Origin: CBFDBT01 sp965603115
GTDB taxonomy: Bacteria; Pseudomonadota; Alphaproteobacteria; Sphingomonadales; Kordiimonadaceae
Assembly: GCA_965603115.1 (NCBI GenBank)
Contig: CBFDBT010000018.1
Coordinates: 1-24,992 of the forward strand
Direction: 5' to 3'
Length of the DNA stretch: 24,992 nucleotides
A program made the translations under genes and the position numbers. Below, one piece after another: positions 14,064 to 21,936 of the stretch (within the stretch, counting starts at the first letter, position 1; each line of letters starts with the position of its first letter). The notes below the pieces were generated by a model, which was not told the DNA's origin, made no database searches, and saw only the letters and a program-made list of their open reading frames with translations.

Positions 14064-15407
14064 TTACCAGTACCCACCTGTCGACGAATCTGAGCTATCA
14101 GACGCTTCCGCCTCTTCTGCTTCTGAAGCATTGCCAGACTTCCGCCTTCTGTAAATAGTAATACCTATCACCGCAATAACCGCAGCAAAAATAGCTATAA
14201 GGGTCGGCATAGTCCAATCGTTGTCATCTGCCTTTAATTGAACCCGCTTCTTTTTGGCAGAAACAGGTTTCTTAACAGGCTCAGGGGCAACAGCCGCAAC
14301 CGGTTCTTCAACGATAGGTTCAGCCTCTGTCTCCTGCATGAGCGCAAGTGCATCTTCTTCACTCTGCTCGCTGACTTGGCTTTGCTCATCTTCGAGAGCT
14401 TCACCACTATCAGCAACATATTCTGGCTCGACCACAGCGCTATCAGGGTAAGCGTCACTTGGTTCAATCACGGCGCTATCTGAGTAAGTATCATCTGTGT
14501 CCACTGCACTCTCGGATGACATATCTGTGCTGCCACTATCTATCGTATAATCCGTAGAATAACTGTCCGTAACAGGGTCGGCGGCTTGGGCATAGTAGCT
14601 ATCGAGGTCTTTATGCTGCAACGCTTCTTGCGCAATCTCTAAATCTTGATCTGCTGCCAAGAGATATAATCTGATCGCCTCGTTCTCATCCTTCTCCACA
14701 CCAAGCCCAAGAGCATAATGAATGCCAAGGGTAAACTGAGAAATAGCCAGACCATTAGCGGCGGCCTTCTTATACCAATAAACAGCTTCTTCAGAATCTT
14801 GGCCCACGCCCTGCCCAAGCTGATATCTTACGGCAAGTACATGTTGCGATTTTGCTAGGCCTTGATCCGCGGCCAATTGATATAATTCAACGGCGCGCTC
14901 TTGGTCCTCAAAAACGCCTTGCCCCAGAGCATATTTCACTCCGAGGGCATGTTCCGCCACTGCAGAGTTTTGATCAACTGCTAGCCGGTACCATTTATTG
15001 GCTTCAACTTGATCTTTTTCCACGCCCTGACCGAGAGCATATTTCGAGCCCAGTGTAACTTGGGCTTCTGCCATACCCTGCTCAGCAGCAAGTCTATACC
15101 ATTTCACAGCTTCAGCGTGATCTTCTTCAACACCCTGACCTAGAGCATATTTAGAACCCAGCGTAATTTGTGCTTGAGCATTTCCCTGTTCAGCGGCAAG
15201 CCTGTACCACCGCACGGCCTCAATTTGATCCAGAGTTACGCCATCACCTGTCGCATATAAATATCCAAGAGACTGCTGTGCTTTTGCATTGCCCCCTTGC
15301 GCCAGTGTCATGATGTCTTCAATGTCATAGTCCTGCGCCTTCATAGTCGCACTTGTGGCGAGCACTATGGCCATAACAGACACTAAATTTAGGACTCTGA
15401 ACTTCAC
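14064..15407 (-). CDS. secreted/membrane-anchored Sel1-repeat protein
   Basis: A 447-aa envelope protein. A signal peptide (1-24, cleavage after ATSATMKA) precedes six nearly identical 36-residue Sel1-like repeats (about 39-254; typical unit ALGQGVEKDQ-EAVKWYRLAAEQG) and a degenerate seventh. A long acidic Ser/Asp/Glu-rich stretch follows (about 275-370), then a Lys-rich segment, one transmembrane helix (PTLIAIFAAVIAVIGITIY, about 401-419) and a basic stop-transfer RRRKSG. The short tail is acidic and Ser-rich, ending GGYW. Sel1 repeats build superhelical protein-binding surfaces, so a periplasmic scaffold anchored near its C-terminus is inferred. The start is GTG 15407 with GGGGAGA upstream. 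The repeats are also similar at DNA level (108-bp period), so copy-number change by recombination is plausible. Confidence 0.85.
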   Translation of the reverse strand: MKFRVLNLVSVMAIVLATSATMKAQDYDIEDIMTLAQGGNAKAQQSLGYLYATGDGVTLDQIEAVRWYRLAAEQGNAQAQITLGSKYALGQGVEEDHAEAVKWYRLAAEQGMAEAQVTLGSKYALGQGVEKDQVEANKWYRLAVDQNSAVAEHALGVKYALGQGVFEDQERAVELYQLAADQGLAKSQHVLAVRYQLGQGVGQDSEEAVYWYKKAAANGLAISQFTLGIHYALGLGVEKDENEAIRLYLLAADQDLEIAQEALQHKDLDSYYAQAADPVTDSYSTDYTIDSGSTDMSSESAVDTDDTYSDSAVIEPSDAYPDSAVVEPEYVADSGEALEDEQSQVSEQSEEDALALMQETEAEPIVEEPVAAVAPEPVKKPVSAKKKRVQLKADDNDWTMPTLIAIFAAVIAVIGITIYRRRKSGNASEAEEAEASDSSDSSTGGYW

Positions 15408-15530
15408 TGTTATTCTCCCCTGATCTAACTTCTAAAGATTCTAGGTCTAATTTTAGGGGATGTCAAACAGTCAAAGTATCATTTTTGCCTTCGATTCGCT
15501 GTAACTTAAGCTCCGATTCGTTTTTAGCCT

Positions 15531-16172
15531 TTATTTTTGCTTAATCATTGATTCTACAAGAGGACCTATTTTTTCAACGATAACAGCAATACCTTCTTTT
15601 GTAGGGTGAATCCCATCCGCCTGATTAAGACTTTTATCCATGGCCACGCCATCCAAAAAGAAGGGGTAGAGTTCGGCTTTATATTGCCGGGCCAAATCAG
15701 GGTAGAGCGTATCAAAAGCACTTTGATAGGCAGGCCCATAGCTCGGTGGGGACCGCATGCCTGCAATTAAAACCTTCATGCCTTTGCTCTGAAAAAATTG
15801 GATCATGGTCGACATGTTCTCATGCGTTATCTTTGGGTCAATGCCGCGCAACACGTCATTACCACCAAGCTCTAAAATCACAAGGTCAGCTTTGCCATTT
15901 GGCAAGCCAGAAACAGTCCACTCAAGACGCGCACGACCTCCGCTTGAGGTGTCCCCGCTCACACCGGCATTAAACACTTTAACCGGATGACCGAGGCGCT
16001 CAGCCAACCACGCCTGAAGCTGAGGCGTAAAACCTTCCCCCGGCCCAAGGCCGTATCCTGCTGTTAAGCTATCACCGTAAGCAAGGACAATGGTTTTCTT
16101 GTCCGCACTTTCGTTTGCCTCAACAGAGTAAGACAATAGAAAAGATAGAAAAACAATGGTTAGGTAGCGCAT
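15531..16172 (-). CDS. tesA: GDSL-family esterase/arylesterase (TesA-like)
   Basis: A 213-aa SGNH hydrolase with a signal peptide (MRYLTIVFLSFLLSYSVEA). Blocks: I, AYGDSLTAGYG (nucleophile S35); II, NAGVSGDTSSGG (Gly oxyanion); III, ELGGNDVLRG (N105); V, DGIHPTKEG (D186, H189). TesA-type enzymes hydrolyse acyl-thioesters, lysophospholipids and aryl esters in the periplasm. ATG 16172 is chosen because AAAGGA precedes it by about 7 nt and it starts the signal peptide directly; an in-frame ATG at 16208 would add 12 polar residues. In many proteobacteria this gene is divergent from a YbbA/YbbP ABC pair; that layout is kept here except that a metallo-beta-lactamase-fold gene sits in between. Confidence 0.93.
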   Translation of the reverse strand: MRYLTIVFLSFLLSYSVEANESADKKTIVLAYGDSLTAGYGLGPGEGFTPQLQAWLAERLGHPVKVFNAGVSGDTSSGGRARLEWTVSGLPNGKADLVILELGGNDVLRGIDPKITHENMSTMIQFFQSKGMKVLIAGMRSPPSYGPAYQSAFDTLYPDLARQYKAELYPFFLDGVAMDKSLNQADGIHPTKEGIAVIVEKIGPLVESMIKQK

Positions 16173-16300
16173 ATAACATCCTTTATTTTTATCACTGTAA
16201 CATGTCATTTTATACTTTCGACATCAAGTTCATGTGATTTTTCTTGTCATCGACGTTATGCTACACAATGCTATAGATAATAGATTAATGAGGAATGTGT

Positions 16301-17134
16301 ATGGCTTTTGCCAAAAAAATTATTTTGCTTGTGATAGCTCTCTGCTCATCCGCTCCAGTTAGCGGACAAGATGCCCAGCTATGCCATGTTGCCAACGCCG
16401 GTTTTTTTGCGAGCGACGGAGAGAAGAGTATTCTCATGGATACGCTATTTGCCCGCGGCTTGGTTGGCTATCATTTCGCAAAACCACCATTGCGGCGCGA
16501 AATGGAATATATGCAAGGGCGCTTTGCTAACGTGCGGATGATTTTTGCCAGTCACGACCACGCCGACCATATGAAAGGTGAACCGATCATTCGTCATCTG
16601 CGGCACAATCCTGATACGGCTATTATCATGACCAAACAAGGCCACAACAAGCTGCGCAGCGTCGACCTTATGCCTTACGAAGAAAAGCGCATCTATAGCG
16701 ATGTGCCAAAGATTGGCGAGAGTAAAATACTTGAGGGGCTTGCTTTTCCAACAACGCTTTACGGTATCAGTCACGGGGATGGGCGCGCCATTGATAATAT
16801 TGGTATTCGCGTTGAGGTCGCCGGACACAGTATCATGCATGTCGGCGATATGGATGCCAAACTAGACGACCTTAAAGCTGCTGGCATTGATAAACTAAAG
16901 GTCGACTGGCTTTTGTTGCCCTACTGGCTTTTACTGGATGAAGAGAGCATAAAACTTATCAAGGCAGCCTTTGATGCTCGTCACATTGTGCCTATGCATT
17001 ATGACAAGGGTGACCTTACCAATTGGCTAAAAAAGCAAGGCGGGATTGAAGCTATTAAACAGAAGGTGCGCAAATCCATGCCCAACATTATCGAATTAGA
17101 TACAGAAATGGCTTGTTTTTCTCTCAAAAAATAA
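16301..17134 (+). CDS. secreted metallo-beta-lactamase-fold hydrolase
   Basis: A 277-aa protein with a signal peptide (AKKIILLVIALCSSAPVSGQ), so probably periplasmic. The metal motif SHDHADHM gives H85, H87, D89 and H90; further ligands are likely in IMHVGDMDA (Asp) and IVPMHY (His). This set is typical of UlaG/RomA-like members of the superfamily, which includes hydrolases of lactones and phospholipid-type substrates; the true substrate cannot be read from the sequence. ATG 16301 is preferred because GAGG lies 7 nt upstream, whereas ATG 16295 would have no spacing. The gene lies between the divergent GDSL esterase and the ABC transporter genes, suggesting a shared periplasmic or lipid-related role, which is inference. 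Confidence 0.82.
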   Translation: MAFAKKIILLVIALCSSAPVSGQDAQLCHVANAGFFASDGEKSILMDTLFARGLVGYHFAKPPLRREMEYMQGRFANVRMIFASHDHADHMKGEPIIRHLRHNPDTAIIMTKQGHNKLRSVDLMPYEEKRIYSDVPKIGESKILEGLAFPTTLYGISHGDGRAIDNIGIRVEVAGHSIMHVGDMDAKLDDLKAAGIDKLKVDWLLLPYWLLLDEESIKLIKAAFDARHIVPMHYDKGDLTNWLKKQGGIEAIKQKVRKSMPNIIELDTEMACFSLKK

Positions 17135-17204
17135 CATCTATAATACCAAGCCCATTAAGGGTAAATAATAATCAAAAAAACTATACATAGCAGCGAGCAA
17201 AAAT

Positions 17205-17942
17205 ATGACACAACCGGATAATATTATAACCCTAGACAATGTCATCCTGACACTCAATTCTGGAGCAGGGCCCGTTGAGATACTCAAGGGTATATCCCTA
17301 GAAATAAAAGCAGGTGAAACTGTAGGCATTGTGGGGCCGTCCGGAAGCGGCAAATCTAGCCTTATGAGCCTGATGACAGGCTTGGAGCAACCCACATCAG
17401 GTGAGGTGGTGGTTTCAGGGCTTAACATGGGCGACTGCGACGAAGACAGGCTTGCCCTGCACCGCCGCGACCATATAGGCATCGTCATGCAGGCCTTTCA
17501 CTTAATTCCCACCATGACCGCGCTCGAAAATGTCGCAGTACCGCTTGAACTTGCGGGAGACAAGGATGCCTTTGAACGGGCCTTAAGCGAGCTTAAACTG
17601 GTAGGCCTTGATCACCGTCTTGACCATTATCCTGCACAACTGTCAGGCGGCGAACAACAACGGGTTGCTTTGGCGCGCGCCATTGCACCAGAACCAGAAC
17701 TGCTATTTGGTGATGAGCCAACGGGAAATCTGGATAGCAACACTGGGCATGCCATTATAGATCTTATATTTGATCTGCAAAAATCACGCGGCTCTACGCT
17801 TATTCTGGTAACCCATGATCCGGCCCTCGCTGATCGCTGCGACAGGGTTATCTCCATGGCCGATGGTTGTATTAGTGATGATACAGGCAACACTGCAAGC
17901 GTGTCATCTGATAGCAACTTCAAAAGCATGCTAAAAGAATGA
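17205..17942 (+). CDS. ybbA: ABC transporter ATP-binding protein (YbbA/LolD type)
   Basis: A 245-aa ATPase of the MacB/LolD/FtsE group that couples to FtsX-like permeases. Walker A GPSGSGKS (44-51), Q-loop Q96, signature LSGGEQQRVALARA (146-159), Walker B LLFGDEPTGNLD (D170-E171) and switch H204 (LVTHD) are intact. The stop overlaps the start of the permease gene (ATGA at 17939-17942), so the two are translationally coupled. YbbA-YbbP pairs next to tesA have no settled substrate; envelope lipid handling is the usual suggestion. The short C-terminus after residue 215 is Ser/Asp/Asn-rich. Confidence 0.94.
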   Translation: MTQPDNIITLDNVILTLNSGAGPVEILKGISLEIKAGETVGIVGPSGSGKSSLMSLMTGLEQPTSGEVVVSGLNMGDCDEDRLALHRRDHIGIVMQAFHLIPTMTALENVAVPLELAGDKDAFERALSELKLVGLDHRLDHYPAQLSGGEQQRVALARAIAPEPELLFGDEPTGNLDSNTGHAIIDLIFDLQKSRGSTLILVTHDPALADRCDRVISMADGCISDDTGNTASVSSDSNFKSMLKE

Positions 17943-20476
17943 GTGCTTTTAGTCATAACCCTCGCCTTCCAGTTAGTTTACGCTTTGCCTTAAGGGAACT
18001 TCGCGCTGGGCTAAAGGGCTTTCGCGTTTTTATGGCCTGCCTGATACTTGGCGTAACCGCGATTGCAGCCGTTGGCTCGCTTACTCAGTCTATCGAAGAA
18101 GGGCTACTGCGCGAAGGCCAAGCAATTTTGGGCGGTGACATTGAAGTTCGCATGAACAGAAGTGATATCACTCAGGAGCAGCGTACATGGCTGGCAGGGC
18201 AAGGCATTATGTCACAGTCGACCCGCATGCGCACCATGGCGCGCTCTGTCGCTGGTGAAAACACACTTGTGGAATTGCGCTCTATTGATGCGCTTTATCC
18301 GCTTTATGGGGAATTTCTTACATCACCTACCCTGCCGCATGATGCTCTTTTTACCAAGAAAAACGGTACATGGGGCACTGTGATTGAAACAGCGCTCGCC
18401 TCACGTCTTGGTGTTGGCATCGGTGACAGCCTCTCTGTTGGCACAATAAAAATCACCATCAGAGCGCTAATTGATAAAGAACCGGATAAAGCTAACCTTG
18501 GTTTCCAGCTAGGCCCGAGCATCATGGTCTATAACGCGGCTATGATTGAAGCGGGACTCAAGGCAACAGGCAGCCTTATTGATCATTATTATAAGCTTAA
18601 AATGCCAGAAAATATAGACATTGAGACTTGGCGCAAAGCTTTGCAAGAGCGCTACCCAGATGAGCGTTGGTCGGTGCGCGATAGTTCTGGTGCCGCGCCT
18701 GGCCTTAGGCGTTTCATCGGCCGCATGAGCATGTTTTTAACCCTCGTAGGCTTAACTGCACTAGTGGTGGGGGGTGTTGGGGTCAGTAATGCTGTAAAGG
18801 GCTATATGGACCGTAAAACAAAAACCATAGCGACCTTTAAAATCTTGGGCGCAAGTGGCAATAGTATTTTCATGATTTACTTCATGCAAGTGATGTTACT
18901 TGGCGTCATCGCTATTGCCATAGGTGTTATGGCTGGCGCTATGTTACCCGATGTTTTAATGCTTTTTCTACCTGACAGTTTACCCATTTCCGCCGAACAG
19001 GGGCTTTACCCCAAAGCCCTAATAATGGCGGCACTCTATGGCTTGCTAATCACCATCGCTTTCACCAGTTGGCCACTTGGTAAAGCGCGCGACCTGCCAG
19101 CAGTGCGGTTATTTCGCGCCCTTGTTGCCCCTGACAAACAGAACCCGCGCGCGGTGTATCAGGTGATTGTCTATGGTGCGGCTATCACGGTTGTTGCTCT
19201 AGCCATCGGCCTTGCAGATAATATTGCACTGGCAAGTGGTTTTATTGCGGGTGCCATGATTAGTTTATTATTACTCAAGGCAACCAGTGGTTTGATTGAA
19301 AGGTTTGCTCGCAAAATGCCTCGGCCCAAAAATGCACTGCAACGTCTGGCGCTCGCTAATATCCACCGCCCGGGGGCTGCTACAAGTGCTGTGGTCATTT
19401 CCCTTGGCCTTGGTCTCACGCTTTTTGCTGGCCTTGCTCTCGTCGAAGGCAATTTAGCTCGCGAACTCAATAATCAAGTCCCTGAACGCGCCCCTGCGTT
19501 CTTTTTTCTCGACATTCAAAAAGATCAGCTAGAAGCTTTTAAGAAAGACGCACTTTCCATAGACGGCATCGATGAATTTAACAGTGTGGCATCGCTTAGA
19601 GGTCGTGTGACTCATGTTAATGGAACCCCAGTGAACGAGCTAAAAGTTGATCCCGCTTTTAACTGGGTTATCAGAGGGGATAGAGGGTTAAGCTATAGTG
19701 CTATAATTCCTGAAAAAAGCCCTATAGTTAAAGGCGATTGGTGGCCTCTCGGCTACGACGGGCCCCCTGAGATTTCCATTGGTGACGCAGCAGCTACCGG
19801 GCTGGGCATGACCATTGGCGACACGATGACGCTAAATATTCTTGGGCGAGAAATTTCTACCCGCCTGCGCTCTACGCGTGAAATTAACTGGGGCGGTATG
19901 GGCTTTAACTTCGTTATCATGCTTGACCCCAACACAATGAAAGGCGCGCCCCACAGCTTTATGGCCAATATTCGCGCCACGGGAGAGGCCGAAGCGAGAG
20001 CCTATAATAAACTCACCAAAGACTTTCCTGCAGTAACTGCCGTTCGCGTGAAAGAAGTGATCGACAAAGTCAATGGCATGCTGGTTCAAATAGGCGTGGC
20101 TGTGCGCGCTACATCCCTTGTCGCAATAGTCGCAGGTGTTTTTGTACTGGCCGGCGCCATTGCGGCAGGATTTCAGCAAAGGGTATATGACGCCGTTATC
20201 CTTAAAGTGGTCGGCGCCGTACGCAGCCAAATATTACGCGCCTATTTGCTCGAATATCTCGCCATTGGCATGATAACGGCTGTCATAGCGTTATTTCTTG
20301 GTAGTCTAGCTGGCTATATGGTTGTCGCACAGGTGATGAATATGAAATTTACTCTCTTGCCCGCTCCGATGATTATTACCGTATTTGCAAGCCTTGGCGT
20401 CACTATAACTTTTGGCCTAATGTCGAGCATTAAAGCGCTCGGCGTGCGGCCAAATCAGGTGCTTCGCGAAGAATAA
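17939..20476 (+). CDS. ybbP: FtsX-like ABC permease (YbbP type)
   Basis: An 845-aa inner-membrane permease with two FtsX-like modules and about ten predicted helices. Helix 1 is near residues 30-50 (FRVFMACLILGVTAIAAVGS), followed by a periplasmic MacB_PCD-like domain (to about 260). A first FtsX block contains FLTLVGLTALVVGGVGVSN (about 263-385), a central pair of helices lies around 405-445, a second periplasmic domain spans about 480-700, and the final FtsX block lies about 715-840. The C-terminus GVRPNQVLREE is typical of the family. It overlaps ybbA by 4 bp. These permeases usually work as mechanotransmission or lipoprotein/lipid-extraction devices rather than as channels. No terminator is evident before the next gene. 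Confidence 0.94.
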   Translation: MSAFSHNPRLPVSLRFALRELRAGLKGFRVFMACLILGVTAIAAVGSLTQSIEEGLLREGQAILGGDIEVRMNRSDITQEQRTWLAGQGIMSQSTRMRTMARSVAGENTLVELRSIDALYPLYGEFLTSPTLPHDALFTKKNGTWGTVIETALASRLGVGIGDSLSVGTIKITIRALIDKEPDKANLGFQLGPSIMVYNAAMIEAGLKATGSLIDHYYKLKMPENIDIETWRKALQERYPDERWSVRDSSGAAPGLRRFIGRMSMFLTLVGLTALVVGGVGVSNAVKGYMDRKTKTIATFKILGASGNSIFMIYFMQVMLLGVIAIAIGVMAGAMLPDVLMLFLPDSLPISAEQGLYPKALIMAALYGLLITIAFTSWPLGKARDLPAVRLFRALVAPDKQNPRAVYQVIVYGAAITVVALAIGLADNIALASGFIAGAMISLLLLKATSGLIERFARKMPRPKNALQRLALANIHRPGAATSAVVISLGLGLTLFAGLALVEGNLARELNNQVPERAPAFFFLDIQKDQLEAFKKDALSIDGIDEFNSVASLRGRVTHVNGTPVNELKVDPAFNWVIRGDRGLSYSAIIPEKSPIVKGDWWPLGYDGPPEISIGDAAATGLGMTIGDTMTLNILGREISTRLRSTREINWGGMGFNFVIMLDPNTMKGAPHSFMANIRATGEAEARAYNKLTKDFPAVTAVRVKEVIDKVNGMLVQIGVAVRATSLVAIVAGVFVLAGAIAAGFQQRVYDAVILKVVGAVRSQILRAYLLEYLAIGMITAVIALFLGSLAGYMVVAQVMNMKFTLLPAPMIITVFASLGVTITFGLMSSIKALGVRPNQVLREE

Positions 20477-20503
20477 TTTAAAAATTATAACTTTTATATC
20501 CGC

Positions 20504-20526
20504 TTTTGCTTGAATGTTGAGCAAAA
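20504..20526 (+). promoter_or_regulatory. leader hairpin upstream of the Bax-inhibitor-1 gene
   Basis: TTTTGCT (20504-20510) and AGCAAAA (20520-20526) form a perfect 7-bp hairpin with a 9-nt loop, 40 nt before the start codon. An RNA motif called the ybhL leader is known upstream of this gene in alphaproteobacteria; whether this is an example needs a covariance-model search. Confidence 0.35.
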
Positions 20527-20566
20527 TTACCCAAATATAGGGCAACTTAAATTAAAGGGGAATATT

Positions 20567-21328
20567 ATGGTTGACCAACGTCAAGCATTTGGCACTACAA
20601 GCGCCACTCAAGCGCAAACTAAAGAATTTGATGCAGGCCTGCGGGCTTATATGCTCAATGTCTATAATTACATGGCATCCGGCGTGCTTCTCACAGGCAT
20701 AGTTGCCCTGATGACAAGCCAATCGCCTGCTATGCTGCAAGCTCTATTTCAACTGGCACCATACGGCGACTCTTTTGCCATAGTTGGCTATACTGGTCTT
20801 GGCTGGGTTGCTCTCTTGTCACCATTTGCTTTCATTCTTGCAATGAACTTTGGCCTTAACAAAATGTCGTCGAGCACGCTCAAAATGGTTTTCTTTGCTT
20901 TTGCTGCCACAATGGGACTTTCACTAAGCTCTGTGATGTTGATGTATACTGGCGAGAGTGTTGTCAGAGTATTCTTTATCACATCCGCTGCATTCGGTGC
21001 GCTTAGCCTTTATGGTTATACGACTAAGAAGAGCTTAAGTGGTATGCGCACTTTCTTGATGATGGGCCTGTTTGGTATCATCATAGCAAGTGTTGTGAAT
21101 ATGTTTATGCAGTCCTCTGCAATGCACTTTATCATCTCTGTGGTTGGTGTGCTTGTCTTTGCCGGCCTTACTGCTTACGACACGCAAAAAATTAAGGAGA
21201 TGTATTTCCAGGTTTCACACAGTGGTGAGCTAGCGGCCAAAACTGCTATTATGGGCGCAACTTCGCTTTATCTCGATTTTGTTAACCTCTTCCTTATGCT
21301 ACTACGCTTGGTCGGCGACCGTCGCTAA
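20567..21328 (+). CDS. Bax inhibitor-1/YbhL family membrane protein
   Basis: A 253-aa polytopic inner-membrane protein of the BI-1 (TMBIM) family, members of which act as pH-sensitive calcium leak channels. About seven hydrophobic segments are visible, starting with YMLNVYNYMASGVLLTGIVAL, then GLGWVALLSPFAFILAM, VFFAFAATMGLSLSSVMLMY, VFFITSAAFGALSLYGY and ISVVGVLVFAGLTAYDTQKI. The family motif AGLTAYDTQKIKE with its conserved Asp, and the C-terminal YLDFVNLFLMLLRLVGDRR, are diagnostic. ATG 20567 is chosen because AAAGGGG precedes it; an in-frame TTG at 20510 lies inside the leader hairpin. A strong intrinsic terminator follows at 21351-21382, so it ends a transcript. Confidence 0.94.
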   Translation: MVDQRQAFGTTSATQAQTKEFDAGLRAYMLNVYNYMASGVLLTGIVALMTSQSPAMLQALFQLAPYGDSFAIVGYTGLGWVALLSPFAFILAMNFGLNKMSSSTLKMVFFAFAATMGLSLSSVMLMYTGESVVRVFFITSAAFGALSLYGYTTKKSLSGMRTFLMMGLFGIIIASVVNMFMQSSAMHFIISVVGVLVFAGLTAYDTQKIKEMYFQVSHSGELAAKTAIMGATSLYLDFVNLFLMLLRLVGDRR

Positions 21329-21350
21329 TTAGCACCACTATAAAATTTAT

Positions 21351-21382
21351 AAAACCCGGGCATGTTTTGTCCGGGTTTTTTA
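21351..21382 (+). terminator. Rho-independent terminator after the BI-1 gene
   Basis: AAAACCCGG (21351-21359) pairs perfectly with CCGGGTTTT (21371-21379) around an 11-nt loop, and the T run continues to 21381. The complementary A run could serve the opposite strand, but no minus-strand gene ends here. Confidence 0.93.
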
Positions 21383-21493
21383 TTGTCCAAGCGCCTTGAA
21401 AAAATTGCCGCTTTATTTGCCTAGTGGGCAGAAATAGGTGAGTCATAATCTTCATTAATCTAGCCAAACCCCATAAAACTGCGGCTTTAAAAG

Positions 21494-21510
21494 TTGGCAC
21501 GCCTGTTGCT
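21494..21510 (+). promoter_or_regulatory. sigma-54 (RpoN) promoter, -24/-12
   Basis: TTGGCACG (21494-21501), four bases, then TTGCT (21506-21510). The GG and GC dinucleotides are exactly 12 bp apart, matching the sigma-54 consensus TGGCACG-N4-TTGC. The predicted transcription start is about 21521, giving a 35-nt leader to ATG 21556. It needs a bacterial enhancer-binding protein, whose identity is not visible in the window. Confidence 0.8.
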
Positions 21511-21555
21511 TTTATAGTGGTGAGTTTAAACACCGGCCAGAACAGGATGAAGATT

Positions 21556-21780
21556 ATGCCTCAGTTAGAAGATTTTGATACGAATGTATATTTTGGTATA
21601 GCCGCTGACAACCTATTGAATAATCTAGGCAGCAGTGCTCATTTATATGCTGACGAAGCTTTGAAGAAAATGCATGCCATCGGTGATAATGAAGGGTTTG
21701 ATATGTGGCTTGGTATCCAGCGCCACCTAGCCTCAAAAGCTACAGCAGACCTAATGGGTGATAATATCACAGTACATTAG
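21556..21780 (+). CDS. 74-aa protein of unknown function under sigma-54 control
   Basis: I do not recognise a family. The protein begins MPQLEDFDTNVYFGIAADNL and is a soluble, slightly acidic, mostly helical polypeptide (NNLGSSAHLYADEALKKMHAIGD, then MWLGIQRHLASKATADLMGD). No signal peptide or membrane segment is seen. ATG 21556 has AGGA 8 nt upstream and lies 35 nt after the predicted sigma-54 start site; GTG 21517 would start before transcription begins, and ATG 21547 is a second possibility. Codon use looks like its neighbours. It stands alone between the BI-1 terminator and a structured intergenic region. Sigma-54 control suggests a link to flagella, nitrogen or stress, but nothing in the sequence chooses among them. 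Confidence 0.72.
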   Translation: MPQLEDFDTNVYFGIAADNLLNNLGSSAHLYADEALKKMHAIGDNEGFDMWLGIQRHLASKATADLMGDNITVH

Positions 21781-21866
21781 AATTAGCAGAATACGAACGG
21801 GGTCTCCACTCAACACCTAACACCCAAAGATTCCGTTTGTCGCCCGAGAGACACCCATCTTAGGGC

Positions 21867-21902
21867 GAAGGCTCGCATCGTTCACCCACGGTGCGGGCCT
21901 TC
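21867..21902. terminator. strong stem-loop in the convergent gap, possible terminator
   Basis: GAAGGCTCGCA (21867-21877) pairs with TGCGGGCCTTC (21892-21902) over 11 bp with one G-T pair and a 14-nt loop. It lies after the 74-aa gene and before the end of the minus-strand TIGR02186 gene. The T tail is poor on both strands, so termination by this stem alone is uncertain. Confidence 0.45.
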
Positions 21903-21936
21903 TTAGTATATTAGGATAAAACTCTCGGTAACTGAT

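Noticed and set aside
14057..14068. GGTAATGTTACC as a terminator between the phosphatase and Sel1 genes
   Set aside because: The stem is only 5 bp, has no T run, and overlaps the Sel1 stop codon; it may be chance.
14590..15300. 108-bp tandem direct repeats as a CRISPR or satellite
   Set aside because: They are the coding repeats of the Sel1 protein with a 36-residue period and contain no spacer structure.
15489..15524. Possible degenerate third copy of the REP-like repeat (CCTTCGATTCGC near 15490)
   Set aside because: Only the first dozen bases resemble copy A; the CTCAGG and CGAACGG landmarks are missing, so chance similarity is likely.
20510..20566. 19-codon N-terminal extension of the BI-1 gene from TTG 20510
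   Set aside because: It starts inside the leader hairpin and adds a polar peptide unlike the family; ATG 20567 has a strong AAAGGGG site.
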